Shown piece by piece: positions 1-7,330 of a stretch of DNA of 16,206 bases; position 1 is the stretch's first letter; every line of letters starts with the position of its first letter. A program made the translations under genes and the position numbers. Under the pieces are notes generated by a model. The model was not told the origin of the DNA and searched no databases. It was given only the letters and a program-made list of their open reading frames with translations. The DNA comes from BPGL01 sp035463115 (GTDB lineage: Bacteria > Actinomycetota > UBA4738 > HRBIN12), in contig DATHTO010000132.1 in the NCBI GenBank assembly GCA_035463115.1, positions 1-16,206 of the forward strand, written 5' to 3'.

Positions 1-2
1 AC

Positions 3-137
3 TGCGACCAGGACCGCCACGCGGGATGGATCTACTGCCGATCGTGCGGTCGACTGCTCTCCCGGGCTGAGGTCATCAACGTCCGAGCCGAGCGGTCGCC
101 CGCCACCGCGGCCGCCCGACGCAGCGGGCGCGGCTGA
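3..137 (+). CDS. C-terminal end of a zinc-ribbon-like protein (partial)
   Basis: Frame 3 is open from the left edge to a TGA at 135-137 and encodes 44 residues. The peptide has a Cys at residue 1 and a GWIYCRSCG segment at residues 8-16, so a CxxC knuckle follows an earlier Cys, as in small zinc ribbons. The last 20 or so residues are rich in Arg, Ala and Ser and look disordered. The start and any other domains lie outside the window, so no function can be given. It runs toward the minus-strand ABC ATPase gene, with 45 bp between the two stop codons. The frame could also be chance in this GC-rich DNA; the aromatic and Cys spacing is the only argument for a real gene. Confidence 0.4.
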   Translation, partial: CDQDRHAGWIYCRSCGRLLSRAEVINVRAERSPATAAARRSGRG

Positions 138-182
138 CGCCCCGGCAGATCCCGGCCCACCACGCCAGCGCTGTCGGTCAGG

Positions 183-992
183 TCACTCCTGGTCGGAAGC
201 AGACGCGGCTGCCCACCAGCGCCCCGCCCGCCGGCCGATCTCGACGGCGACCTCGAAGGCGCGCTCGAGGTGTTCCGTCGTGAGCACATCCTCGATCGGA
301 CCGATCGCCAGCACCCTGCCGTGGCGGAGCAGGGCCGCATGCGTGGTCGACGGTGCGATCTCCTCGAGGTGGTGCGTCGCGACGATCGTCGTCGGGCCGC
401 CGTTGCGGGCGGTGCGCTCGAGACCTGCTAGGAGCCCTTCGCGCGCGGCCAGGTCCAGCCCCGACGCGGGCTCGTCCAGGAGCACGAGCTCCGGCTCGGT
501 GAAGAGCGCCCGCGCGAGCAGCACGCGCTGGCGCTCGCCCTGGCTGCCCGTCGAGAACGGGCGGTCGGCGAGGTGGGCGCAGCCGAGCTCGTCGAGCAGC
601 GCCGTGGCGCGTCGCCCGTCGGCTTCGTCATAGCGCTCGAACCACGGTGACAACGTCGACCGTTTGCCCGTGAGGACGACCGCCCGGGCGTCGAGCCCGG
701 GAGCGATCAGGTCGGCGAGCGCGTGGCTGCTGTGGGCGATCCGCCCGTGGAGCGATCGCACGTCGGACCGGCCGAGCGTGGCGCCGAGGACCCGGACGCG
801 TCCGGACGACGGCTGTCGACGGGCGCCGGCGAGCCCCAGCAGCGTCGTCTTGCCGCTCCCGTTCGGCCCGAGCAGCGCCCACCGCTCGCCCTGGCGGACC
901 ACGAGATCGAGCGGACCGAGGATCGTCCGACCACCGATCCGCACGGTCGCAGCGGACATCTCGACCGTCGGTGCGTCATCGGTCGGATCCAC
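183..992 (-). CDS. ABC transporter ATP-binding protein, COG1119 (ModF/YlmA-like)
   Basis: This 269-residue single-domain ABC ATPase has Walker A GPNGSGKT at 42-49, a signature region STGSQGERQR at 147-156 (where most ABC proteins have LSGGQ), Walker B LVLLDEP at 169-175, a D-loop SGLD just after it and the H-loop His at 207. The SQGERQRVLLARAL form is characteristic of the COG1119 group related to ModF and YlmA. Those proteins are annotated as molybdate or metal transport ATPases, but many have no known permease. The GTG at 992 is chosen because GGAGG (minus strand, 1006-1002) lies 9 nt upstream; an internal ATG at 959 has no such site. No permease or binding protein is nearby, so the substrate is unknown. 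The gene lies 83 bp downstream of the SpoIID gene and may be co-transcribed with it. Confidence 0.85.
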   Translation of the reverse strand: MDPTDDAPTVEMSAATVRIGGRTILGPLDLVVRQGERWALLGPNGSGKTTLLGLAGARRQPSSGRVRVLGATLGRSDVRSLHGRIAHSSHALADLIAPGLDARAVVLTGKRSTLSPWFERYDEADGRRATALLDELGCAHLADRPFSTGSQGERQRVLLARALFTEPELVLLDEPASGLDLAAREGLLAGLERTARNGGPTTIVATHHLEEIAPSTTHAALLRHGRVLAIGPIEDVLTTEHLERAFEVAVEIGRRAGRWWAAASASDQE

Positions 993-1001
993 CCGGTTCG
1001 T

Positions 1002-1006
1002 CCTCC
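1002..1006 (-). promoter_or_regulatory. Ribosome binding site for the ABC ATPase
   Basis: The minus strand reads GGAGG followed by 9 nt and then GTG. This decides the GTG start at 992 over the internal ATG at 959. Confidence 0.55.
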
Positions 1007-1075
1007 ATCGACGGTGAGCGGGAGGACGATACCCGGCGACGAAGCCTGTCTCTCGAAGGCGATCGCGTGTGGGCG

Positions 1076-2410
1076 TCACCGTGCCGATCGCACGCGCGCG
1101 CGGACACCCCTGCCGCCCGGCTCGATCGTGACGCTCCGGCCGTCGAGCGACGCGCCGTCGAGCGTCGCGCCGGTCCCTCGAGGCGCGATGCGGAGCGACG
1201 TCAGCCCGTCGGCGACCAACACGCGGATCCGGCCGGGTTCCGGGAACGGCTCCGGCTCCAGGCCGCCGTAGTAGGCCGCGAGGATCCGCTCCGCGGTCCA
1301 TCCTCTGCGCGCCTTGCCGTAGGCGCCCCACTGCACCATCCCGACGCCGTGGCCCCATCCCCGGCCGGTGAAGACGACGGACCGACCGCCGGCCGACGTC
1401 GTGTACCACCGAGACGGGATCGTGAGCGGGAGCGCCGACCCGACGCGGCTGTCGGTGGGGTAGCGGCCCGGGAACAGGCACGGCGCCGCGCCGTTCACGG
1501 CTCCACGGAACTCCACCTCGTCGATCCGTCGCGTCGTCCCGCCGCCTCGGACGTCCACGACGTCGCCCTGCCGCACGACGTGGACGATCCGACGTCCGTC
1601 CCAGAGCCCTCGCGCGGTGAGGAACGCCGCCAGGTCGCGGTACCGCAGCGGCACGCGCCATCGGGACGTCGGCGAGGCCCCGTCGTCATGCTCGACGATC
1701 CCGCGCAGGTACGGCAGCGGCCCGCTGCCGAAGACCTCGTCGTTGCCGTACGTGCGTCCGTTCGACGTCGAGAAGTACACGGCGTCGGCGGGCCGCCCTT
1801 CGAACACGAGCGTCCGGCCGGCGGTCCGGCGCACGGCGGCGTACCACCGCCGGACGTCGGGGACCGGCTCCAGCGGGATGCCGCCGTAGACCTGGCAGTC
1901 GGCCGTCGCGCAGATCGGCGTGTCGAGGTCGGCGCCGTCGGGTCCCGTGAAGCCGATCCGCGCGAGGGCGTAGCTCCGTGCCGCGATCGCCTGGGCGTCG
2001 AGGGCCGCGCGCGGCCAGCTCGGCGGCACCTCGGCGATGCCCTCGAGGTACGTGTCGAACGGCACCGTCACGATGACGCGGAGCGTCCCGCCGTCCTCGC
2101 GTTCGACGTGGACGTCGCCGGGATACGCCGCCTCGAACGTCGGTTGCCGGAACCGACGGCACGACGACTCGATCGGCGGATACGTGCCGTCGACGGTGAA
2201 GGCACGCGCCGCTCCGAGCGAGACCGAGATCGCTCGGGGGAGCGGGGCAGGCGCCGGCGGCGGATCGTCCGGCGGGGTCGGCGCTGGGGTCGTGGTGCCC
2301 GACCGATCGGTCGACGTTTTGCCGTCGCGGCCGCCGGCGCCGCCGAGGTCCTCGCCGGTGCATGCGCCCGCGAGGATCACCAGCGCCACGACGACGGCTC
2401 GAGATCGCAC
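1076..2410 (-). CDS. SpoIID/LytB-domain lipoprotein
   Basis: The protein has 444 residues from the GTG at 2410. A basic MRSR start, a hydrophobic stretch and a lipobox-like LAGAC with Cys at 17 predict an exported lipoprotein. A Thr/Pro/Asp-rich linker follows to about residue 60. The SpoIID domain holds FDTYLEGIAEVPPSWP (the Glu at about 127 aligns with the catalytic Glu of SpoIID lytic transglycosylases) and the AQAIAARSYAL helix. The C-terminal block GWGHGVGMVQWGAYG is the family signature. SpoIID enzymes cleave glycan strands lacking stem peptides; in bacteria that do not sporulate the role is cell-wall remodelling of unknown purpose. A GTG at 2440 would add 10 residues ahead of the signal peptide. 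Neither start has a convincing Shine-Dalgarno site; 2410 gives the tidier signal peptide. No sporulation genes are nearby. Confidence 0.85.
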   Translation of the reverse strand: MRSRAVVVALVILAGACTGEDLGGAGGRDGKTSTDRSGTTTPAPTPPDDPPPAPAPLPRAISVSLGAARAFTVDGTYPPIESSCRRFRQPTFEAAYPGDVHVEREDGGTLRVIVTVPFDTYLEGIAEVPPSWPRAALDAQAIAARSYALARIGFTGPDGADLDTPICATADCQVYGGIPLEPVPDVRRWYAAVRRTAGRTLVFEGRPADAVYFSTSNGRTYGNDEVFGSGPLPYLRGIVEHDDGASPTSRWRVPLRYRDLAAFLTARGLWDGRRIVHVVRQGDVVDVRGGGTTRRIDEVEFRGAVNGAAPCLFPGRYPTDSRVGSALPLTIPSRWYTTSAGGRSVVFTGRGWGHGVGMVQWGAYGKARRGWTAERILAAYYGGLEPEPFPEPGRIRVLVADGLTSLRIAPRGTGATLDGASLDGRSVTIEPGGRGVRARVRSAR

Positions 2411-2486
2411 CGCTCCGACGGTAACGCACGGGCCCTCCACGAGGGGCCGGGTGTCGTTGCGAGCGGCGGTCAGGCTCTCGGCGCGT

Positions 2487-3365
2487 TCAGACGCTCCTGG
2501 GCGTCAGCGTGATGTCGAGCGCTTCGCAGATCTTCCGGTAGCCGATGCGCTCGTAGATCGCGTTCGACGTCGGGTTCGCGAGATCGGTGTATAGGAAGCA
2601 GGCGCGCCTTCCGGCCGCGAGGAGCCACGAGCTCAGGTCGGCCACGAGTGCGGTCGCGTAGCCGTGGCCCCGATGCTGGCTCGGTGTATACACAGGTCCG
2701 ACACGGACGCCGGTCCTCGTGGAACCGGAGTAGCCGGCCATCGCGACGGGTCGGCCGTCGCGCTCCCAGAACCAGAACCCGGCGTCGGTGACGTGGCCGG
2801 CGAGCCGTGCGCGGACGGCCGTGGCGATCCGCTCCGGGTCGCGCATCTGCGGTGACCCACCTTCCCCGATGTCATCCGCGAACGCTCGGTGCCACACGTT
2901 CAGCAGTTCGCGATCGTGCTCCGTTGCGGCACGCGTCCGGCCCAGGGGTCGCGGCACCGTCGACACGTTCGTCAGCTCGTACACCCCCATCGCGACGCGG
3001 ACGTCGGCGCGCACGGGGGTGCGCGCGGTCAAGGCGTCGGCAGCCGCACGAATCTCCGGGAGTGCTCCCGTGATGCCCGCCAGGTCGGGGACGTCTTCGG
3101 CCCAGGCGTCGGCGAGCGTCGCAAGCGCCTGCTCGTCGCGTGGCATGCCGACGATCGCGCTGAACGGCGCCGTCCGTACGCTCGCGACCGCTATCCCGTC
3201 GGCGTCGCGAACGACCCATCCCTGGAACGCGGGATACATCTCGCGGTGCCGCGTCGCGGTGTGCGTGACCCCCAGCAACAGGTTGTGACGTGCCTCGTCG
3301 CGGGCGAGCGTCGGTCCCGCGACATCGAGGAACGCCTCCGGCTCGTCGATGCGTTCGACCTGCAT
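2487..3365 (-). CDS. GNAT-family N-acetyltransferase, two-part architecture
   Basis: The protein has 292 residues. The C-terminal half (about 143-292) is a GNAT domain: the acetyl-CoA pyrophosphate loop is QHRGHGYA at 230-237, preceded by the VGPVYTP strand and followed by NPTSNAIYERIGYR at 264-276, the usual GNAT motif B region. The N-terminal 140 residues also look alpha/beta and may be a degenerate second GNAT fold, as in other actinobacterial proteins of about 280-300 residues; this is inference. GNAT enzymes move an acetyl group from acetyl-CoA to an amine; the substrate cannot be read here. The ATG at 3365 has no Shine-Dalgarno site but has a TATCCT box 8 nt upstream, suggesting a leaderless mRNA. 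The gene follows copA by 37 bp, with a hairpin between them. Confidence 0.85.
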   Translation of the reverse strand: MQVERIDEPEAFLDVAGPTLARDEARHNLLLGVTHTATRHREMYPAFQGWVVRDADGIAVASVRTAPFSAIVGMPRDEQALATLADAWAEDVPDLAGITGALPEIRAAADALTARTPVRADVRVAMGVYELTNVSTVPRPLGRTRAATEHDRELLNVWHRAFADDIGEGGSPQMRDPERIATAVRARLAGHVTDAGFWFWERDGRPVAMAGYSGSTRTGVRVGPVYTPSQHRGHGYATALVADLSSWLLAAGRRACFLYTDLANPTSNAIYERIGYRKICEALDITLTPRSV

Positions 3366-3379
3366 GGACGGCGAGGATA
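3366..3379 (-). promoter_or_regulatory. Leaderless-type -10 box for the GNAT gene
   Basis: The minus strand reads TATCCT (3379-3374), 8 nt, then ATG. This is the arrangement seen in leaderless actinobacterial genes, where transcription begins at the start codon. There is no Shine-Dalgarno sequence and no clear -35. Confidence 0.4.
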
Positions 3380-3380
3380 G

Positions 3381-3402
3381 GGCCGGAGCTCCGCCGCCGG
3401 CC
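3381..3402 (-). terminator. Hairpin directly after copA
   Basis: Immediately after the copA TGA the minus strand reads GGCCGG, 10 nt, CCGGCC, a perfect 6-bp stem. The interior also contains the palindrome CGGAGCTCCG (3384-3393). No U-tract follows, so it may be a non-canonical terminator or a 3'-end stabiliser. With the -10 box just downstream it suggests that GNAT is transcribed on its own. Confidence 0.4.
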
Positions 3403-5556
3403 TCAGCTCGCGTCGGTCGTCGCGCGTGAGAACCGTCGGAGCCGGAGCGCGTTCAGGACCACGCTCAGGCTCGAGCCCGCCATCGCCGCCGCCGCCCACA
3501 TCGGCGTCAGCGCTCCGACGACGGCGAGCGGGATCATCACCACGTTGTAGGCGAACGCCCACACGAGGTTCTCGACGATCACCCGGTGCGTCGCCCTGGC
3601 GAGGCGCAAGGCCTGCGGCACCGCGCGCAGCGAGCCTCCGAGGAGGTTCACGTCCGCGGCGGCGAGGGCGACGTCGGTTCCGGAACCGAGCGCGATCCCC
3701 ACGTCCGCGGCGGCGAGCGCCGGCGCGTCGTTCAAGCCGTCACCCACGAACACGACACGGCGCCCCTCGGCGCGGGCACGGTCGATCTCGTCGACCTTGC
3801 CGTCGGGGAACACCTCAGCGGCGACGTCGTCGATGCCGACCCGGGCGGCGATCGCCTCGGCCGTCGGGCGCCGGTCTCCGGTCACCATCGTCACGTGGAG
3901 CCCGAGATCGCGGAGCGCGGTCACCGCCGCTTCGGCGTCGGGCTTGACGACGTCGGTCACGCCGATCACGCCGATCGCGTCGCCTTCGCGTCGCACGGCG
4001 ATCGGGGTCTGGCCCTCATGCGCCAACCGCTCGGCCGCGGCGCGCAGGGCGTCGGGGAGGTCGTCCGGGCGGTCGACCGCGATCGCGCAGCCGTCGACGG
4101 TCGCGCGGGCGCCGGCGCCGGGCTTGACGGCGTGTTCCTGCGAGGCGGGCACGTCGACGCCGCTTCCGATCGCTCCGGCCACGATCGCCTCCGCGATCGG
4201 GTGTTCCGACCCTCGTTCCGCTGCGGCCGCGAGCGCGAGGACCTCCGCGTGAGCGACGCCGGACGCAGGAACGACGTCGCCGAGCGTCATCCGCCCCTCG
4301 GTGACCGTCCCGGTCTTGTCGAGCAGCGCGACGTCGGCGTCGCGGATCGCCTCGAAGACGTCACCGCCCTTGAACAGCACGCCGAGCTCGGCGGCCCGCC
4401 CCGTGCCCGCGATGATGGCGACCGGCGTCGCGAGGCCGAGGGCGCACGGGCACGCGATCAGCAGGACGGCAGCGGCCCGGAGCACGCCGTCGGCCAGGTC
4501 GCCGTCGCCCACCCACGCTGTCGCCGCGAGCGTCAGCGCCGCGATCGCGACCACGACGGGAACGAACACCGCCGAGATCCGATCGGCGAGCCGCTGGACC
4601 GGCGCCTTCGACGCCTGCGCCGCCTGGAGCAGACGGACGATCTGCCCGAGCGTCGAGTTGCCGCCCACCTTCGTCACGAAGACGACGAGGCGGCCGACGC
4701 CGTTGATCGACGCGCCGACGACGTCGTCGCCTGGTCCGACGTCGACGGGAACCGATTCCCCGGTCAGGAGCGACAGGTCGACCCACGACGTTCCGTCCTT
4801 CACGACGCCGTCGGCCGGCACCTTCTCGCCCGGTCGGATCACGACCACGTGCCCGGGTCGCAGTTCGTCGATCGCGATCGGAACCTCGGCACCGTCACGG
4901 AGCAGGGTCGCCGTCTTCGCGCCGCGTGCGAGGAGCGTCCGCGCGGCGTCGGTCGCTCCGGCTCGAGCGCGGGACTCGAGCGTTCGGCCGAGGAGGATCA
5001 GCGTCACGATCACGGCCGACGTGTCGAAGTAGTGATGCTCGTCGCCGGTGGCGACGTTCCAGACGCTGAGCGCGAACGCCGCCGTCGCGCCGAGCGCGAC
5101 GAGCGTGTCCATCGTCGTGGTCCGGTGGCGCGCCGCCCGCAGCGCCGCCCGGAAGAACGGCAGTCCCGCCCAGAACACGACCGGCGTCGTCAACACGCCG
5201 GCGATCGTCGCGGCGCCTCGCACGTCCGGCAGCAGGAACGTGAGGACGAGCACGGGCACGGTGAGAGCGGCTGCCACGACGAAGCGCCGGCGGAACCCGC
5301 GGAACTCCGTGTCGGGATCGGCGTCGTGCGCATGCGGACGGGCGCCGTAGCCCGCTCGCTGGATGGCGGCGACGAGGGTTCCGAGGTCGGCGTCGCCGTG
5401 CGTGCGGATGCGCGCCGTGCGATCCGCGAGGTTCACGGTCGCGTCGTCGACGGCGTCGACGCGCGTGAGGGCCGTCTCGACCTTCCGCACGCACGACGCG
5501 CACGTCATGCCCTCGACGTCGAGGACGACGTCCTCTCGCTCGCGGGTCTGTGCCAT
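3403..5556 (-). CDS. copA: Cu+-exporting P1B-type ATPase CopA
   Basis: This 717-residue heavy-metal P-type ATPase pumps Cu+ (or Ag+) out of the cytoplasm using ATP. The parts in order are one N-terminal HMA metal-binding domain with GMTCASC at 16-22; membrane segments from about 92; the actuator loop with TGES at 265-268; the transport-site CPC at 369-371; the phosphorylated Asp in DKTGT at 413-417; the HP motif at 452-453; the hinge GDGLND at 605-610; and the last helices with YN at 670-671 and MAGSS at 692-696. The CPC + YN + MxxSS set is the Cu+ (P1B-1) signature. Length is normal for a one-HMA CopA. An AGGAGG sits only 1-2 nt before the ATG, an unusually short spacing. The gene is 20 bp behind the YHS gene, so the two are almost certainly one operon. 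Confidence 0.95.
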   Translation of the reverse strand: MAQTREREDVVLDVEGMTCASCVRKVETALTRVDAVDDATVNLADRTARIRTHGDADLGTLVAAIQRAGYGARPHAHDADPDTEFRGFRRRFVVAAALTVPVLVLTFLLPDVRGAATIAGVLTTPVVFWAGLPFFRAALRAARHRTTTMDTLVALGATAAFALSVWNVATGDEHHYFDTSAVIVTLILLGRTLESRARAGATDAARTLLARGAKTATLLRDGAEVPIAIDELRPGHVVVIRPGEKVPADGVVKDGTSWVDLSLLTGESVPVDVGPGDDVVGASINGVGRLVVFVTKVGGNSTLGQIVRLLQAAQASKAPVQRLADRISAVFVPVVVAIAALTLAATAWVGDGDLADGVLRAAAVLLIACPCALGLATPVAIIAGTGRAAELGVLFKGGDVFEAIRDADVALLDKTGTVTEGRMTLGDVVPASGVAHAEVLALAAAAERGSEHPIAEAIVAGAIGSGVDVPASQEHAVKPGAGARATVDGCAIAVDRPDDLPDALRAAAERLAHEGQTPIAVRREGDAIGVIGVTDVVKPDAEAAVTALRDLGLHVTMVTGDRRPTAEAIAARVGIDDVAAEVFPDGKVDEIDRARAEGRRVVFVGDGLNDAPALAAADVGIALGSGTDVALAAADVNLLGGSLRAVPQALRLARATHRVIVENLVWAFAYNVVMIPLAVVGALTPMWAAAAMAGSSLSVVLNALRLRRFSRATTDAS

Positions 5557-5576
5557 GCCTCCTCAACGCCTCCGCG

Positions 5577-5750
5577 TCACATCGATCGCTCGGAAGGATC
5601 CATCCGCAGGAACCGCTCCGGGTCCTGCCGGAACCGCTCCATGCAGCCCACGGAGCAGAACAGGTACGTCACGCCGGCGTGCTCCCACGCGGCCGCCGCG
5701 GCGTCCTCCGCGACCTCCATGCCGCACACCGGGTCGATCATCGCGGTCAT
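5577..5750 (-). CDS. Small YHS-domain protein, likely metal-binding partner of CopA
   Basis: This 57-residue protein has the YHS pattern: DPVCGMEV at 6-13, an aromatic strand HAGVTYLFCSVGC around 24-36, and RFRQDPERFL around 39-48. The Cys of DPVCGM plus the CxxxC give three possible metal ligands. YHS domains occur beside or inside heavy-metal P-type ATPases and are thought to bind or sense metal; a copper-handling role here is inferred from the neighbour. The ATG at 5750 is preferred because GAGG repeats precede it; a longer in-frame reading up to 5882 would run through the operator at 5791-5809 and looks non-coding. A second ATG at 5741 is also possible. It is the first gene of the copper operon. 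Confidence 0.8.
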   Translation of the reverse strand: MTAMIDPVCGMEVAEDAAAAAWEHAGVTYLFCSVGCMERFRQDPERFLRMDPSERSM

Positions 5751-5790
5751 CGCCTCGCCTCGCCCCGTTCCCTCGTCTCGGCCTCGCCTA

Positions 5791-5809
5791 TATACCCCCC
5801 GGGAGTATA
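5791..5809. promoter_or_regulatory. CsoR-type copper operator
   Basis: The 19-bp sequence TATACCCCCCGGGAGTATA is an almost perfect dyad: A/T-rich TATAC/GTATA ends flank a C-run and a G-run with a single mismatched pair. This is the layout of CsoR (copper-sensing repressor) operators upstream of copZ/copA genes. It lies 41 bp upstream of the YHS start codon. On the minus strand its edge forms TATACT (5809-5804), a plausible -10, so a bound repressor would block the copper operon. The csoR gene is not in the window. Confidence 0.7.
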
Positions 5810-5824
5810 CGCCGACCTCGTCCC

Positions 5825-5841
5825 CACGTCGTAGCGACGTG
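5825..5841. repeat. Perfect inverted repeat in the divergent intergenic region
   Basis: CACGTCG, TAG, CGACGTG: a perfect 7-bp inverted repeat with a 3-nt centre, 16 bp from the CsoR-like operator. It overlaps the position expected for the -35 element of a minus-strand promoter using TATACT at 5809-5804 and lies 93 bp upstream of the plus-strand oxidoreductase. It could be an operator for a dimeric regulator; the binder is unknown. Confidence 0.45.
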
Positions 5842-5934
5842 CTCTCGCCCGTGTCGTTGTCGGGATCGGCCGAACCTGTCACGGTCGGCGCACAACGGCC
5901 GGACGGGCGGCCTCCGACGGAGCGCGAGGACGAG

Positions 5935-7326
5935 ATGAGCGACGACTTCGACGTGATCGTGATCGGCGCCGGTCCTCCGGGCGAGAACGCGGCCGGGCGT
6001 GCGGTCGATCACGGGATGTCGGTGGCGATCGTCGAGGAGCGCCTCGTCGGCGGCACGTGCACGTTCTGGGGATGCGTCCCGACGAAGACGATGCTGCGTC
6101 CCGGCGACGTCCTCGCGGCCGCACGGCGGGTGCCCGGTGCCGCCGAGGCCGTCACCGGCGACCTCGATGTCGCTGCCGCGTTGGGACAGCGCGACTACAT
6201 GGTGAGCGACTGGAGCGACGAGACGCAGACGCCGTGGCTCGGGTCGAAGGGGATCGAACTGGTCCGCGGGCACGGTCGCCTGGCCGGCGAGAAGCGCGTC
6301 GAGGTCGCGTCGAGCGACGGGAGCACCCGGACGCTGACGGCGCGGCGCGCCGTCGTCCTCGCGTGCGGAACGGCGCCCGCGATGCCGCCGATCGACGGTC
6401 TCGCCGATGCGGAGCCGTGGACGAACCGGGAGGCGACAGAAGCGAAGGAGATCCCTCGGCGGTTCGTCGTGCTGGGCGGCGGTCCGATCGGCGCCGAGCT
6501 GGCGCAGGGCTTCAAGCGACTCGGGAGCGACGAGGTGACCGTGATCGAGGGCGGTCCACGGCTGCTCGCGCGGAACGAGCCGTTCGCCGGCGAGCAGGTC
6601 AGAGCGGCGTTCGAGGCCGAAGGCATCCGCGTCTTCACCGGCGCGCGCGCCGAGCGGGTCCGGCGTGCCGACGACGGCGCCGTCACGGTGGCGCTCGCCG
6701 GCGGCGAGGAGGTGACCGGCGACGAGCTCCTCGTCGCGGTGGGTCGCAGACCGAACTCCTCCGACGTCGGCCTCGACACCGTCGGGGTCGAGGCGACGGG
6801 CTTCGTGCAGGTCGACGGCAAGCTCCGCGTCGTCGGGGTCGGTGGCGAGTGGCTCTACGGCGTCGGCGACATCACCGGCCTCGCGTTGCTGACGCACATG
6901 GGCAAGTACCAGGGACGCCTCGTGGGCGACGTCATCGCCGGCAAGGACGTGGTCGACATCGCCGACCATCGCGCGGTTCCGCACGTCACCTTCACCGACC
7001 CACAGGTCGCCGCCGTTGGCCCGACCGAACGGGAGGCCAGGGACCGAGGCGTCGACGTGCGTGCCGTCCAGACCGAGACCGGGGGCGTGGCCGGTGCGTA
7101 CGTCCGCGGCAACGACATCCACGGCACGAGCCAGATCCTCGTCGACGAGTCACGTCACGTCGTCATCGGAGCGACCTTCACGGGGCCCGACGTACAGGAG
7201 CTCGTGCACGCCGCGACGATCGCCATCGTCGGCGAGGTTCCGATCGAGACGCTGTGGCACGCCGTGCCGTCGTTCCCGACCGTGAGCGAGGTCTGGCTCC
7301 GTCTGCTCGAGGCCTACGGGCTCTGA
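5935..7326 (+). CDS. FAD-dependent pyridine nucleotide-disulfide oxidoreductase
   Basis: This 463-residue class I flavin disulfide reductase has the FAD-binding GAGPPG at 11-16, the redox pair in GGTCTFWGCVPTK (Cys42 and Cys47), the NAD-binding GGGPIGAE at 181-188, the second FAD motif VGDITG at 310-315 and the dimerisation domain from about 350. NADH is suggested by the acidic Glu in VIEGG at 204-207. The C-terminal motif that is HPTxxE in lipoamide dehydrogenase, mercuric-free glutathione-type reductases and relatives reads FPTVSE at 447-452, so the acid-base His is missing; actinobacterial relatives with a similar WHAVP..PT.SE tail exist, and they have no settled substrate. ATG 5935 has GAGGA about 4 nt upstream. 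It is divergent from the copper operon and converges on adenosine deaminase with 4 bp between stop codons. Confidence 0.85.
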   Translation: MSDDFDVIVIGAGPPGENAAGRAVDHGMSVAIVEERLVGGTCTFWGCVPTKTMLRPGDVLAAARRVPGAAEAVTGDLDVAAALGQRDYMVSDWSDETQTPWLGSKGIELVRGHGRLAGEKRVEVASSDGSTRTLTARRAVVLACGTAPAMPPIDGLADAEPWTNREATEAKEIPRRFVVLGGGPIGAELAQGFKRLGSDEVTVIEGGPRLLARNEPFAGEQVRAAFEAEGIRVFTGARAERVRRADDGAVTVALAGGEEVTGDELLVAVGRRPNSSDVGLDTVGVEATGFVQVDGKLRVVGVGGEWLYGVGDITGLALLTHMGKYQGRLVGDVIAGKDVVDIADHRAVPHVTFTDPQVAAVGPTEREARDRGVDVRAVQTETGGVAGAYVRGNDIHGTSQILVDESRHVVIGATFTGPDVQELVHAATIAIVGEVPIETLWHAVPSFPTVSEVWLRLLEAYGL

Positions 7327-7330
7327 CCGA

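Noticed and set aside
971..2512. Plus-strand open frame of 513 codons
   Set aside because: Antisense to the SpoIID gene; no recognisable motif.
5751..5882. 44-residue N-terminal extension of the YHS protein
   Set aside because: It runs through the CsoR-like operator and promoter, and the translated segment is charged low-complexity sequence; the GAGG-preceded ATG at 5750 is better.
3586..5934. Very long plus-strand open frame (over 700 codons) continuing into the oxidoreductase
   Set aside because: It is antisense to copA and the YHS gene; the translation is Arg/Asp/Gly-rich with no motif. Only the part from 5935 is a gene.
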